From Streptomyces tsukubensis (lineage in GTDB: Bacteria; Actinomycetota; Actinomycetes; Streptomycetales; Streptomycetaceae): a stretch of 64,000 bases of DNA. The notes below the pieces were generated by a model. It searched no databases, was not told where the DNA came from, and saw nothing but the letters and a program-made list of their open reading frames with translations. The stretch is taken from contig NZ_CP020700.1 in assembly GCF_003932715.1 (NCBI RefSeq), forward strand, positions 7,834,501 through 7,898,500, written 5' to 3'. The translations under genes and the position numbers were made by a program. Shown one piece after another: positions 42,455-51,070 of the stretch; the first letter of the stretch is position 1, and every line of letters begins with the position of its first letter.

Positions 42455-43816
42455 TCAGAGCCACCCGGGGGCGACGAACAGCAGCCAGGTCACCGGCGGT
42501 GCCACGACCGCCATGCTGAATCCCCAGACCATCAGCCGGCGGAACACGGTCTCCCGCTCCGTCTCCGGCACGCTCGCCGTCACCAGGGCTCCGCTGGTGG
42601 AGACGGGTGAGGAGTCCACCACCGACGAGGAGATCGCCAGCGCGATCACCAGGCCGACCGCGCCCACCTCGCCGGCCAGCAGGAACGGCACCGCGAGCGG
42701 GATCAGCGCCCCGAGGATGCCGGTCGTGGAGGCGAACGCGGAGACCACGGCCCCGATGGCGCAGATCAGCAGGGCGCCCAGCAGCGGTGCCCCGATCCCG
42801 GCGACCTCGGTGCCCAGATACGAGATGGTGCCGATCCGCTCCATCATCGCCACGAAGGTCACGATGCCGCAGACCAGCAGCACCGTCGACCAGGCGCAGC
42901 GGTCCACGGCCCCCTTCGAGGACTCCGGGGCGACCAGGGACAGCACCACGGTGACGGTCAGCGCGAGCAGTCCGACGTGCAGATCGAAGACGAGCGCCCC
43001 GAGGACCAGGCTGAGCAGACCCAGCAGGGTCAGGGCGCGTACCCGGTCGAGCCGCAGCTCCGGTTCCACCGCGGTTACGGCGGGGGCGGGAGCCAGGGCG
43101 ACCCCACCGCCCGTGCCGGGTGCCCCGCCCGGGGCACCCGGGGGCCTCGGGGCGGGGGCGGAGCCCGTACCCGGGGGTGCCGCGGCCGTGCCCTCTTCGC
43201 CCACCCGGCGCCCCAGCAGCCCGCGCCCGCCGAAGAGCGCGAAGACCACGAGACAGAGCAGGACGTTGAAGACGAAGGAGGCGGCGAAGAGCAGCGCGGG
43301 GTTGCCCGGGATCCCGTTGCGGGAGACGACGCCGTTGGTGATGCTGCCGAAGACGCTGATGGGCGAGAATCCGCCCGCGCTGGCCCCGTTGATGATGAAC
43401 AGACCCATCAGTACGGGGTTGATCCGGTAGCGGGTGGCGAATCCGGCCCCGATGGGGGCGACGATCGCCACAGCGGCGGGCACCACGGCGCCCACGGCTG
43501 TGAGGGTGGCCGTGACCAGGAACAGGACCCAGGGGATCAGGGCGATCCGGCCGCGTACGGCCCGGGTCGAGGCCTGTACCAGCCAGTCCACGGTGCCGTT
43601 GTTGCGGGCGATCGCGAACAGGAACGTGACGCCGACCAGGACGACGAAGAGATCGCCGGGGAAACCCCCGAAGAGATCGTCCGCCGACTGGCCGAAGAAG
43701 AGGGATCCGGTGACGAAGGCGGCCACGATGGCGAGGGCGCCCATATGTACAGAGGTGATGGTGGCGACGGTGAAAACGACGGCTAGTGCGGCAATGGCCA
43801 GGACGTGATCGGACAC
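42455..43816 (-). CDS. SLC13/MatC-like dicarboxylate carrier
   Basis: 453 residues, about 11 membrane helices. N-terminal half resembles the MatC dicarboxylate-carrier domain: HMGALAIVAAFVTGSLFFGQ, GGFPGDLFVVLVGVTFLFAI, ARNNGTVDWLV and INGASAGGFSPISVFGSITN. A long Gly/Pro/Ala-rich cytoplasmic loop (about 215-265) separates the halves; the second half has CGIVTFVAMMERIGT and SSVVDSSPVSTSGAL, typical of ion-transporter superfamily hairpins. Start chosen at GTG 43816, preceded by GAGGAAG; an ATG further upstream would add a non-hydrophobic extension. Substrate probably a C3-C4 dicarboxylate, inferred from family. Confidence 0.85.
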   Translation of the reverse strand: MSDHVLAIAALAVVFTVATITSVHMGALAIVAAFVTGSLFFGQSADDLFGGFPGDLFVVLVGVTFLFAIARNNGTVDWLVQASTRAVRGRIALIPWVLFLVTATLTAVGAVVPAAVAIVAPIGAGFATRYRINPVLMGLFIINGASAGGFSPISVFGSITNGVVSRNGIPGNPALLFAASFVFNVLLCLVVFALFGGRGLLGRRVGEEGTAAAPPGTGSAPAPRPPGAPGGAPGTGGGVALAPAPAVTAVEPELRLDRVRALTLLGLLSLVLGALVFDLHVGLLALTVTVVLSLVAPESSKGAVDRCAWSTVLLVCGIVTFVAMMERIGTISYLGTEVAGIGAPLLGALLICAIGAVVSAFASTTGILGALIPLAVPFLLAGEVGAVGLVIALAISSSVVDSSPVSTSGALVTASVPETERETVFRRLMVWGFSMAVVAPPVTWLLFVAPGWL

Positions 43817-44084
43817 GAGGCTTCCTCGCCTTCGGTCGATGGTCACTACGGGGCGGCGGCACCACCGGGCGTGCGGGTACGCCGAGGGGGAGGGCGGTGC
43901 CGGAAGGGGGCGGGCCTTGATGCGTTGTCCCCACGCATCAACGAATTCCGCCATTTGGAACGCAAGTTCCGCGATGGGGAGTATGGAAGGCCCCCGCTCC
44001 TGGCCGAGTCAAGAGGTCGGACAGAGATTCCCCGAGCCGTCCGATCTGCCGCGCCACGTCACCGGGCCGTCTCGGCGGGCCCTC

Positions 44085-44837
44085 TCAGCGGGCCGGGGGC
44101 CGCCCCAGTGCCTCGCCCACCGACCGGGCCGCATCTCGCACCGCCGCGCCCAGGGCGGCCCGGGAGCCGTCCGTCATCCGGCTGCTCGGAACATTGACGC
44201 TGATGCTTGCGACCGGAGTGCCCGAGGCGTCGACCACGGCCGCCGCCACCGCCGACACATCGGTCCGCCACTCGCCGCCGTTGGTCGCGTAACCCCGCGC
44301 GCGGATCGCCGCCAGCTCGGCGCGGAGCGCGGCCGGATCGGTGATCGACGCGTCGGTGAACCGCTCCAGACCGTCCGCGATCAGCCGCTCCACGGCCTCC
44401 GCAGGGCCCGCCGCCAGGAGGGCCTTGCCGTTCGCCGAGGCGTGCGGCGACAGCACATGGCCGAGCGGGAGCACGATCCGTACCGGCTTGCTGGTCTCCA
44501 GCCGCTCGACCAGCACCACCTTTCCGCCCTCCGGCACCGCCAGATGCACGGTCTCGTCGGTGAGCCGGCGCAGCTCCTCCATCACCGGGACCGCGATATC
44601 GCGCAGGTCCAGCTCGCCCGTCGCGCGCCGGCCCACGTGCAGTGCCTTGGTGGTGACGGTCCATCGCGTGGGGGTTCCGGCGGCCGGCCGGATCCACCCC
44701 GCCTCGTGCAGCGTGACCAGCGCCCGCTGCACGGAACTCTTCGGCAGGCCGAGGGCCCGCGCCAGCTCGGCGACCCCCGCGGGCTGCCGCTCCGCGACCT
44801 CTTCGAGGGTGCGCAGGGCATTGAGAACGTTCTGCAT
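44085..44837 (-). CDS. IclR-family transcriptional regulator
   Basis: 250 residues. N-terminal winged helix-turn-helix (about 1-65) with GVAELARALGLPKSSVQRAL, and C-terminal effector domain (about 80-245) with HVLSPHASANGKALLA, GYATNGGEWRTDVSAVAAAV and ASISVNVPSSR, the regular IclR pattern. It is divergent from the aminotransferase gene across 97 bases that contain several GTGCC/GGCAC half-sites, so it probably regulates both itself and the aminotransferase-oxidoreductase pair. Effector likely a small hydroxy- or keto-acid such as glyoxylate, by analogy with other IclR members. Confidence 0.92.
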   Translation of the reverse strand: MQNVLNALRTLEEVAERQPAGVAELARALGLPKSSVQRALVTLHEAGWIRPAAGTPTRWTVTTKALHVGRRATGELDLRDIAVPVMEELRRLTDETVHLAVPEGGKVVLVERLETSKPVRIVLPLGHVLSPHASANGKALLAAGPAEAVERLIADGLERFTDASITDPAALRAELAAIRARGYATNGGEWRTDVSAVAAAVVDASGTPVASISVNVPSSRMTDGSRAALGAAVRDAARSVGEALGRPPAR

Positions 44838-44857
44838 CTATTGACTCCCGGGTAGGG

Positions 44858-44910
44858 CCGTGCCATTCTCCCCGTGCCATCCCACGGTACAGCGTGCCGC
44901 TACACGGCAC
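44858..44910. promoter_or_regulatory. Cluster of IclR-type half-sites in the divergent promoter
   Basis: CCGTGCCAT occurs at 44858-44866 and 44872-44880, followed by ACGGTAC at 44884-44890, then GTGCCG (44894-44899), 5-base spacer and CGGCAC (44905-44910). The last two form a perfect inverted repeat. The cluster lies between the IclR gene and the aminotransferase, the usual position for its operator. The ribosome-binding site of the aminotransferase (GGAGGAG) follows. Confidence 0.6.
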
Positions 44911-44934
44911 AAGAGTTTTGGAGGAGTCCCTCCC

Positions 44935-46101
44935 ATGACGGTTCGCACCGGCCGGCACTTCCTGCAGATCCCCGGCCCCACCAACGTCCCCGACCAGGTG
45001 CTCCGGGCCATGTCCGCCCCCACCTGCGACCACCGCGGCCCCGAGTTCGCCGCCCTGACCACCCGTCTGCTCGATGTGATCAAGCCGGTCTTCGGCACCT
45101 CGGGCCCCGTCGTGATCTACCCGTCCTCCGGCACCGGAGCCTGGGAAGCCGCCCTGGTCAACACCCTCGACCCGGGTGACCGGGTGCTCTGTTTCGAGAC
45201 CGGCCACTTCTCGACCCTCTGGGAGGAGATGGCCCGCTCCCTGGGCCTGCGGACCGAGATCGTCCCCGGCGACTGGCGGCACGGCGCCGACCCCGAGGAG
45301 CTGGCGCGCCGGCTCGCCGCCGACACCGACCACTCCGTCAAGGCGGTCTGTGTGGTCCACAACGAGACGTCGACCGGTGTCACCAGCCGGATCGCGGACA
45401 TCCGCCGCGCCATCGACGAGGCCGGCCACCCCGCCCTGCTGCTGGTCGACACCATCTCCTCCCTCGGGTCGATCGACTACCGCCACGACGAATGGGGCGT
45501 CGACGTCACCGTCTCCTGCTCCCAGAAGGGCCTGATGCTCCCGCCCGGACTGGGGTTCAACGCCGTCAGCGCCAAGGCGCTCGCCGCCCGCGAGCAGGCC
45601 GGACTGCCGCGCTCGTACTGGGACTGGGGGCCGATCCTGGAGGCCAACCGCCGCGGCATGTACCCCTACACCCCGGCCACCAACCTGCTCTACGGACTGG
45701 TCGAGGCCGTGGAGATGCTCAACGCCGAGGGGCTGCCCGAGGTGTACGCCCGGCACGCCCGGCACGCGGAGGCGACCCGCGCCGCCGTCCGCGGCTGGGG
45801 CCTCGAAGTCCTCTGCGCCGACGAGCGCGAGCACTCCGGGTCGCTCACCGCCGTCCTCCTGCCCGAGGGCCACGACGCCGACAAGGTCCGCAGGATCGTC
45901 CTGGAACGGTTCGACATGTCCCTCGGCGCCGGGCTCGGGAAGCTCGCCGGGAAGGTCTTCCGGATCGGGCACCTCGGCCACTTCAACGACCTCACCCTCG
46001 CCGGAACCCTCGCCGGGGTGCAGATGGGACTCCACCTCGCGGGAGTCCCCGCCGACCCGGCCGGGCTCCCCGCCGCGCTGGAGGTGCTCAGCACCCCGTG
46101 A
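44935..46101 (+). CDS. Class V PLP aminotransferase, serine/alanine-glyoxylate type
   Basis: 388 residues. Signature blocks: FLQIPGPTNVPDQVLRAMSA, YPSSGTGAWEAALVN (cofactor phosphate contacts), VVHNETSTGVTSRI, LLVDTISSLGSIDY (Asp binding the PLP pyridine), and VSCSQKGLMLPPGLGF with the Schiff-base lysine. Matches the serine-glyoxylate/alanine-glyoxylate/ureidoglycine-glyoxylate group, which transfers amino groups to glyoxylate. ATG 44935 follows GGAGGAG. It is followed 40 bases later by a GlcD/GlcF-like oxidoreductase that would make glyoxylate or a similar keto-acid, so the two form a plausible pathway under the IclR regulator. Confidence 0.92.
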   Translation: MTVRTGRHFLQIPGPTNVPDQVLRAMSAPTCDHRGPEFAALTTRLLDVIKPVFGTSGPVVIYPSSGTGAWEAALVNTLDPGDRVLCFETGHFSTLWEEMARSLGLRTEIVPGDWRHGADPEELARRLAADTDHSVKAVCVVHNETSTGVTSRIADIRRAIDEAGHPALLLVDTISSLGSIDYRHDEWGVDVTVSCSQKGLMLPPGLGFNAVSAKALAAREQAGLPRSYWDWGPILEANRRGMYPYTPATNLLYGLVEAVEMLNAEGLPEVYARHARHAEATRAAVRGWGLEVLCADEREHSGSLTAVLLPEGHDADKVRRIVLERFDMSLGAGLGKLAGKVFRIGHLGHFNDLTLAGTLAGVQMGLHLAGVPADPAGLPAALEVLSTP

Positions 46102-46141
46102 CGCCCCACCGCCCGACCGCATCCTTCCGGGAGCACCGCCC

Positions 46142-49100
46142 ATGACCTCCGTCCACGAAAGCCCCGGAGCCGTGCCCCCGGCCCCGGCCGCAGACCGAAC
46201 CACCGCCGACCGCGATCTCGAACACCGCCTGCGCCGCGAACTGGACGGCGAGGTCGCCTTCGACGACTACACCCGCAGGCTGTTCTCGCGCGATGCCAGC
46301 ATGTACGCCATCACACCCCGCGGCGTCGTCTTCCCCCGACACGAGGACGACGTCCGGGCGGCCGTCGCCGCGGCCGCCGAACACGGCCTTCCGGTACTGC
46401 CCCGGGGCGCCGGCACCAGCCTCGCCGGGCAGACCGTCGGCCCCGGGCTCGTCCTCGACCTGTCCCGCCATATGAACAAGATCATCGAGCTCGACCCCGG
46501 CAGCCGTACCGCCCTGGTGGAGACCGGCGTCGTCCAGGACCAGCTCAACCGGGCCGCCGCCCCCCACGGGCTGATGTTCGGCCCCGACACCTCCACCAGC
46601 AACCGCGCCACCCTCGGCGGAATGATCGGCAACAACTCCGCGGGCAGCGGCTCGCTGCGCCACGGAATGACCATCGACCACGTCCGCGCCCTCGACGTCG
46701 TCCTCTCCGACGCCACCACGGCCCGCTTCGAACCCGTCGACGAGGCCGAACGCGCCCGCCGCGCCGGACGCGCCACCCTCGAAGGCCGGATCTACCGCGA
46801 ACTCCCGGAGATCATCCGGGCCGACGCGGCGGCCATCGCCGACGGCTTCCCCCGCTTCTGGCGGCGCGCCTGCGGCTACCGCCTCGACCGGCTCGCCCGC
46901 GACGACATCCCCTTCGACCTGGCGAAGTTCGTCGTCGGTTCCGAAGGCACCCTGGTGATCGCCACCCGGGCCCTGGTCGATCTGGTGCCCAAACCCCGGC
47001 ACACCGTCTTCGCCGTCGGCCACTTCACCTCCGTCGCCGGAGCCATCGGCGCCACCGAATCCGCCCTCTCCCTCAACCCGTCGGCCGTGGAGCTGATGGA
47101 CCGCACGATCCTGGACCTGTCCCGCCGCAGGATCGAATACGCGTCCCTCGGCTCCCTCCTCGAAGGCGACCCCGAAGCACTCCTGTTCACCGCCTTCACC
47201 GGCGACGACGAGGCCGAACTGAAGGACCGGCTGGCCAAGCTGACCGAGCTGTGGCGGGCCGAGGGCCACGGCTACCACACCCTCCAGGCCGTCACCCCGG
47301 CCGAACAGACGGCCCTGCTGAAGGTCCGCAAGGCCGGACTCGGACTGCTGATGGCGGCGGGCGAGGGCACCCGGCGTCCGCTGGCCTTCGTCGAGGACAC
47401 CGCCGTCGACCCCGTCCACCTCGCCGAGTACACCGCCCGCTTCAAGGACATCCTCGACGCCCATGGACTGACCGCCGGGTTCTACGGCCACTGCTCCGTC
47501 GGCTGCCTCCACATCCGGCCCTTCCTCGACCTCACCGACCCCGACCAGATCACCACCATGCGGACCGTCGCCGAGGAGATCAAAGACCTGGTCACCGAGT
47601 ACGGCGGGGTCAACTCCAGCGAACACGGCGACGGACTCGCCCGCAGCGAGTTCAACCGGGAGATCTTCGGCGACGACCTGTACGAGGCGATGCGCCGGGT
47701 GAAGCGGGTCTTCGACCCCGACAACCGGATGAACCCCGGCAAGATCGTCGACGCCCCGTCGATGACCGACCATCTGCGCGATCCCGCCCTGCCGCCCGCC
47801 CCCGAACTCCGCACCCGCCTCGACTTCGAGGTGCTCGGCGGAATGCGCGGCGCCGCCGACCGCTGTATGAACATCGGACTCTGCCGCAAGAGCGGCACCG
47901 GCACCATGTGCCCCTCCTACATGGCCACCCGCAACGAGGAGGACTCCACCCGCGGCCGGGCGGGCGCCCTGGTCAAGGCGCTCTCCGAACCCGACCCCCG
48001 CAAGGCGCTCGGCGACGAACGCCTCCACGAGGTCCTCGACCTCTGCCTGATGTGCAAGGCCTGCAAGAGCGAATGCCCCCTCGGCGTCGATATGGCCACC
48101 CTCAAGGCCGAGGCCCTCTCCCACCACCACGACCTCCACGGCACCCCGCTGCGCTCCCGGATCTTCGGTTCGATCCGCTTCCTCAACAGACTGGGCTCCG
48201 CCACCGCGCCCCTGTCGAACCTGCCGGGCCGGATCGGCCCCGTACGGAAGCTGATGGACCGCCTGCTCGGCATCGCCCCCGCCCGGCCGCTGCCCCGCTT
48301 CGCCCGCCGCAACCTCGTCCGCTGGTTCCGCCGCCACCGGCGGACCGCGGCCGCCCCCGGCAGCCAGGGCGTCCTCACCTATCTCGCCGACTCCTTCACC
48401 ACCTACACCGAACCGGAGATCGGCCGGGCCGCCATCGAAGTCCTGGAACGCGCGGGCTGGGACGTCCGGCTGGAGAGCGGGGGCTGCTGCGGCCGCTCCA
48501 GCCTCTCCAAGGGGCTGGTCGAGGACGCCGCGAACAAGGCGTTCGCCCTGGTGCACCTGCTCGCCGAGTCCACTCCACCGGGCTCACCCGTCGTCGGCTG
48601 CGAACCCTCCTGCCTGATGACCCTGCGCGACGAACACCGCGCCCTGCTCCCCGGTGACTCCGCCGTCGAGGACATCGCCGGCCGGGTCCAGCAGGTCGAA
48701 GAACTGGTCACAGCCGCCATCGACGACGGCAGGCTGACGCTCGGCGCCGACACCTGGCCCGCCGGACGGCGCCTCCTCTACCACGGCCACTGCCACCAGA
48801 AGGCGGAGGTCGGCACCGCCGCCACCGTCGAAATGCTGCGCCGCATCCCGGGCGCCGAGGTGGTCGAGGTCGACGCCGGCTGCTGCGGAATGGCAGGCTC
48901 CTTCGGTTTCGAGTCGGAGCACTACGACGTCTCCCTGACCGTCGGTGAGGACCGGCTCTTCCCGGCGGTACGGGCCGAGGGCGACGACACGGTCATCGTC
49001 GCCACCGGGGTCTCCTGCCGCCAGCAGATCTTCCACGGCACCGAGCGCACCGCCTGGCACCCCGTCCAGCTGATCCGCGCCGCCCTGGCCGAAGGCCCCG

Positions 49101-49156
49101 GGGACCCCGCTCACCCCGCGGCGGCCTCCGACGCCACCGACCGAGCCCAGCGGTAG
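46142..49156 (+). CDS. Fused FAD-binding and Fe-S oxidoreductase (GlcD-GlcF-like, glycolate or D-lactate dehydrogenase type)
   Basis: 1004 residues. FAD-linked oxidase domain (about 55-500) with LPVLPRGAGTSLAGQTVGPG and SNRATLGGMIGNNSAGSGSL; a linker; then two 4Fe-4S motifs around 575-655 (CRKSGTGTMCP and CLMCKACKSECP); finally two CCG-type cysteine-rich domains (GGCCGRS near 785 and GCCGMAG near 915). It oxidises a 2-hydroxyacid and passes electrons to quinone; glycolate is favoured by the aminotransferase next door, D-lactate or 2-hydroxyglutarate remain possible. The gene's last 46 bases overlap the 3' end of the convergent acyl-CoA synthetase gene. Confidence 0.92.
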   Translation: MTSVHESPGAVPPAPAADRTTADRDLEHRLRRELDGEVAFDDYTRRLFSRDASMYAITPRGVVFPRHEDDVRAAVAAAAEHGLPVLPRGAGTSLAGQTVGPGLVLDLSRHMNKIIELDPGSRTALVETGVVQDQLNRAAAPHGLMFGPDTSTSNRATLGGMIGNNSAGSGSLRHGMTIDHVRALDVVLSDATTARFEPVDEAERARRAGRATLEGRIYRELPEIIRADAAAIADGFPRFWRRACGYRLDRLARDDIPFDLAKFVVGSEGTLVIATRALVDLVPKPRHTVFAVGHFTSVAGAIGATESALSLNPSAVELMDRTILDLSRRRIEYASLGSLLEGDPEALLFTAFTGDDEAELKDRLAKLTELWRAEGHGYHTLQAVTPAEQTALLKVRKAGLGLLMAAGEGTRRPLAFVEDTAVDPVHLAEYTARFKDILDAHGLTAGFYGHCSVGCLHIRPFLDLTDPDQITTMRTVAEEIKDLVTEYGGVNSSEHGDGLARSEFNREIFGDDLYEAMRRVKRVFDPDNRMNPGKIVDAPSMTDHLRDPALPPAPELRTRLDFEVLGGMRGAADRCMNIGLCRKSGTGTMCPSYMATRNEEDSTRGRAGALVKALSEPDPRKALGDERLHEVLDLCLMCKACKSECPLGVDMATLKAEALSHHHDLHGTPLRSRIFGSIRFLNRLGSATAPLSNLPGRIGPVRKLMDRLLGIAPARPLPRFARRNLVRWFRRHRRTAAAPGSQGVLTYLADSFTTYTEPEIGRAAIEVLERAGWDVRLESGGCCGRSSLSKGLVEDAANKAFALVHLLAESTPPGSPVVGCEPSCLMTLRDEHRALLPGDSAVEDIAGRVQQVEELVTAAIDDGRLTLGADTWPAGRRLLYHGHCHQKAEVGTAATVEMLRRIPGAEVVEVDAGCCGMAGSFGFESEHYDVSLTVGEDRLFPAVRAEGDDTVIVATGVSCRQQIFHGTERTAWHPVQLIRAALAEGPGDPAHPAAASDATDRAQR

Positions 49157-50736
49157 TCCGCCTTTCCGCTGGGGGAGCGCCGGATCTCCCCCGCCACCAC
49201 CAGTTGACGGGGGAGCTTGTACCCGGCCAGCCGGTCCCGGCAGTGGTTCCTGATCTCGTCCAGCGTGGGCGGCACCACCCCGTCGCGCACCTGGACGACG
49301 GCCGCGACCCGATGCCCCCACCGGGCGTCGGGTACCCCGGCGACCAGGGCGTCGTAAACACCCGGATGGGCCTTCAGGGCCTGCTCGACCTCCTCCGGAT
49401 ACACCTTCTCGCCACCGGTGTTGATGCACTGCGAACCCCGGCCCAGGACGGTGACCACCCCGTCTTCGTCCACCGTCGCCATGTCCCCGAGCAGCACCCA
49501 CCGCTCGCCGCCCCGCCGGAAGAAGGTCTCCGCGGTCTTGGCCGGATCGTTGTAGTAGCCCAGCGGCACATGGCCGCGCTGCGCGATCCGGCCGGGTTCG
49601 CCCACCGCGACCGGTTCATACGTCACGGGGTCGACCACCGCCGTCCGCGCGTTGACCCGGAGCCGGAAACCCTTCTCCGGCCCCGAGTCCTCCGTGGCCG
49701 TCCCGTTGAAACCCGACTCCGACGAACCGAAGTTGTTCAGCAGCACGACGTGCGGCGCCAGCGCCGCGAACTCCGCCCGTACCGAATCCGACATGATCGC
49801 CCCCGACGACGAGACGCTGAACAGCGACGACAGATCCGTGCCCGCCATCGGCCCGGACAGCGCGTCGATGAGCGGCCGGAGCATCGCGTCGCCGACCAGC
49901 GACACCGTGCTCACCCGCTCCTTCTCCACCGTACGGAGCACGTCATCGGCCGTGAACCGGCGGTGCAGCACCACCCGCTGGCCGAAGTGGAAAGCGATGA
50001 ACGCGGTCAGGGTGGACGTGCCGTGCATCAGCGGGGGAGCGGGGAAGAAAGTGAGCCCGTCACCGCCCGCGGCCACCCGCTCGGCCAGCTCCTCCGGCCG
50101 CCCCACCGGCACCCCCGTCGGCGCGCCGCCACCGAGCCCCGAGAAGAACAGGTCCTCCTGGCGCCACATCACCCCCTTCGGCATTCCGGTCGTACCGCCC
50201 GTGTAGACGATGAACAGATCGTCCGCCGACCGGGCGGGAAAACCGCGCTCCGGGGACGCCGCGGCCGTCGCTGCGGCGAAGTCCACCGCGCCCGGTACAC
50301 CGCCCGCACCCGTGCCCGGCCCACCGACCCGCAGCAGATGCCGCAGCTTCTCCGTCCGCGGCAGCGCGCCCGCCACCCGCCCGCCGAACTCCGCGTCGAA
50401 GACCAGCGCCGCGAGATCCGCGTCCCGGTAGAGATAGACCAGCTCCTCCTCCACGTACCGGTAGTTGACGTTCACCGGCACGATCCGGGCCTTCAGGGCG
50501 CCCAGGAGCGTCTGCACATACTCCACGCCGTTGTACAGATGGAGCCCGAGGTGCTCGCCGGGCCGGATCCCCGCCGCGGTCAGATGGTGCGCGACCCGGT
50601 TGGCGGCCGCGTCCAGTTCCGCGTACGTCAGCCTGCGCTCCGCCCCCGTCCCGGGACGGTCGGCATAGACCAGCGCCTCCCGGTCCGGCACCGCGTCGAC
50701 GACGGACTCGAACAGGTCGGCAAGGTTGTACTCCAC
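49111..50736 (-). CDS. Acyl-CoA synthetase (AMP-forming), FadD-like
   Basis: 541 residues. ANL-family motifs: IVYTGGTTGMPKGVMW near 180-195, NNFGSSESGF near 330, WVLLGDMATVDEDGVVTVLG near 415-434, and the C-terminal SPSGKADYRWAR with the catalytic lysine. Start at GTG 50736 with AGGAGG 4 bases upstream; a much longer frame upstream has no supporting start and would run through the divergent promoter. Divergent from the enoyl-CoA hydratase operon and probably part of the same lipid or steroid pathway. Its 3' end overlaps the convergent oxidoreductase gene by 46 bases. Confidence 0.92.
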   Translation of the reverse strand: MEYNLADLFESVVDAVPDREALVYADRPGTGAERRLTYAELDAAANRVAHHLTAAGIRPGEHLGLHLYNGVEYVQTLLGALKARIVPVNVNYRYVEEELVYLYRDADLAALVFDAEFGGRVAGALPRTEKLRHLLRVGGPGTGAGGVPGAVDFAAATAAASPERGFPARSADDLFIVYTGGTTGMPKGVMWRQEDLFFSGLGGGAPTGVPVGRPEELAERVAAGGDGLTFFPAPPLMHGTSTLTAFIAFHFGQRVVLHRRFTADDVLRTVEKERVSTVSLVGDAMLRPLIDALSGPMAGTDLSSLFSVSSSGAIMSDSVRAEFAALAPHVVLLNNFGSSESGFNGTATEDSGPEKGFRLRVNARTAVVDPVTYEPVAVGEPGRIAQRGHVPLGYYNDPAKTAETFFRRGGERWVLLGDMATVDEDGVVTVLGRGSQCINTGGEKVYPEEVEQALKAHPGVYDALVAGVPDARWGHRVAAVVQVRDGVVPPTLDEIRNHCRDRLAGYKLPRQLVVAGEIRRSPSGKADYRWARSVASEAAAG

Positions 50737-51070
50737 CGTTCCTCCTGACCCTGGGCGCGTCCCGCGCGGCGCGGCGGACTCGGTCCGAGCCGCCCGCCGG
50801 AGTCCGGGTGCGCGTCCCGGCGTCCGGGACAGACGCCGGGACGCGCACCGGACGGTCGTCGGCCCGGACCGTCGGGCCGCGGGGCCCGGCCTTCGGGGCG
50901 GCCGGTCCGGGCGAACGCCCGGCGAGGCGCTCAGGCGGTCATTAGAGCGCCCGCCGCGGGAACTGGGAAGAGGCGCCGCACAAATTATCTGACTAACTGT
51001 CAGGAAACTATTGAACCGGCCGCCGGGCTCCTGCACCCTGTTCCCCGGTCCACGACGGGAGGCCCCGCGG
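50737..51070. promoter_or_regulatory. Divergent promoter region with operator-like palindrome
   Basis: 334 bases between the acyl-CoA synthetase and enoyl-CoA hydratase genes, with no gene seen. The part 50980-51015 is strikingly AT-rich for this genome. CTGAC-TAACT-GTCAG at 50989-51003 is a perfect 5-bp-arm inverted repeat, next to GATAAT on the minus strand (complement of 50983-50988), a good -10 for the synthetase. A TetR-type repressor bound here would control both directions; no such gene is in the window. GGGAGG near 51057-51062 serves the hydratase. Confidence 0.6.

Noticed and set aside
42150..43934. Alternative minus-strand frame through the MatC-like carrier
   Set aside because: Arg/Pro-rich translation; the chosen frame has about 11 membrane helices and family motifs.
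46088..48556. 822-codon frame antisense to the GlcD-GlcF-like gene
   Set aside because: Low-complexity Gly/Val/Glu-rich translation without motifs; the plus strand has FAD and Fe-S signatures.
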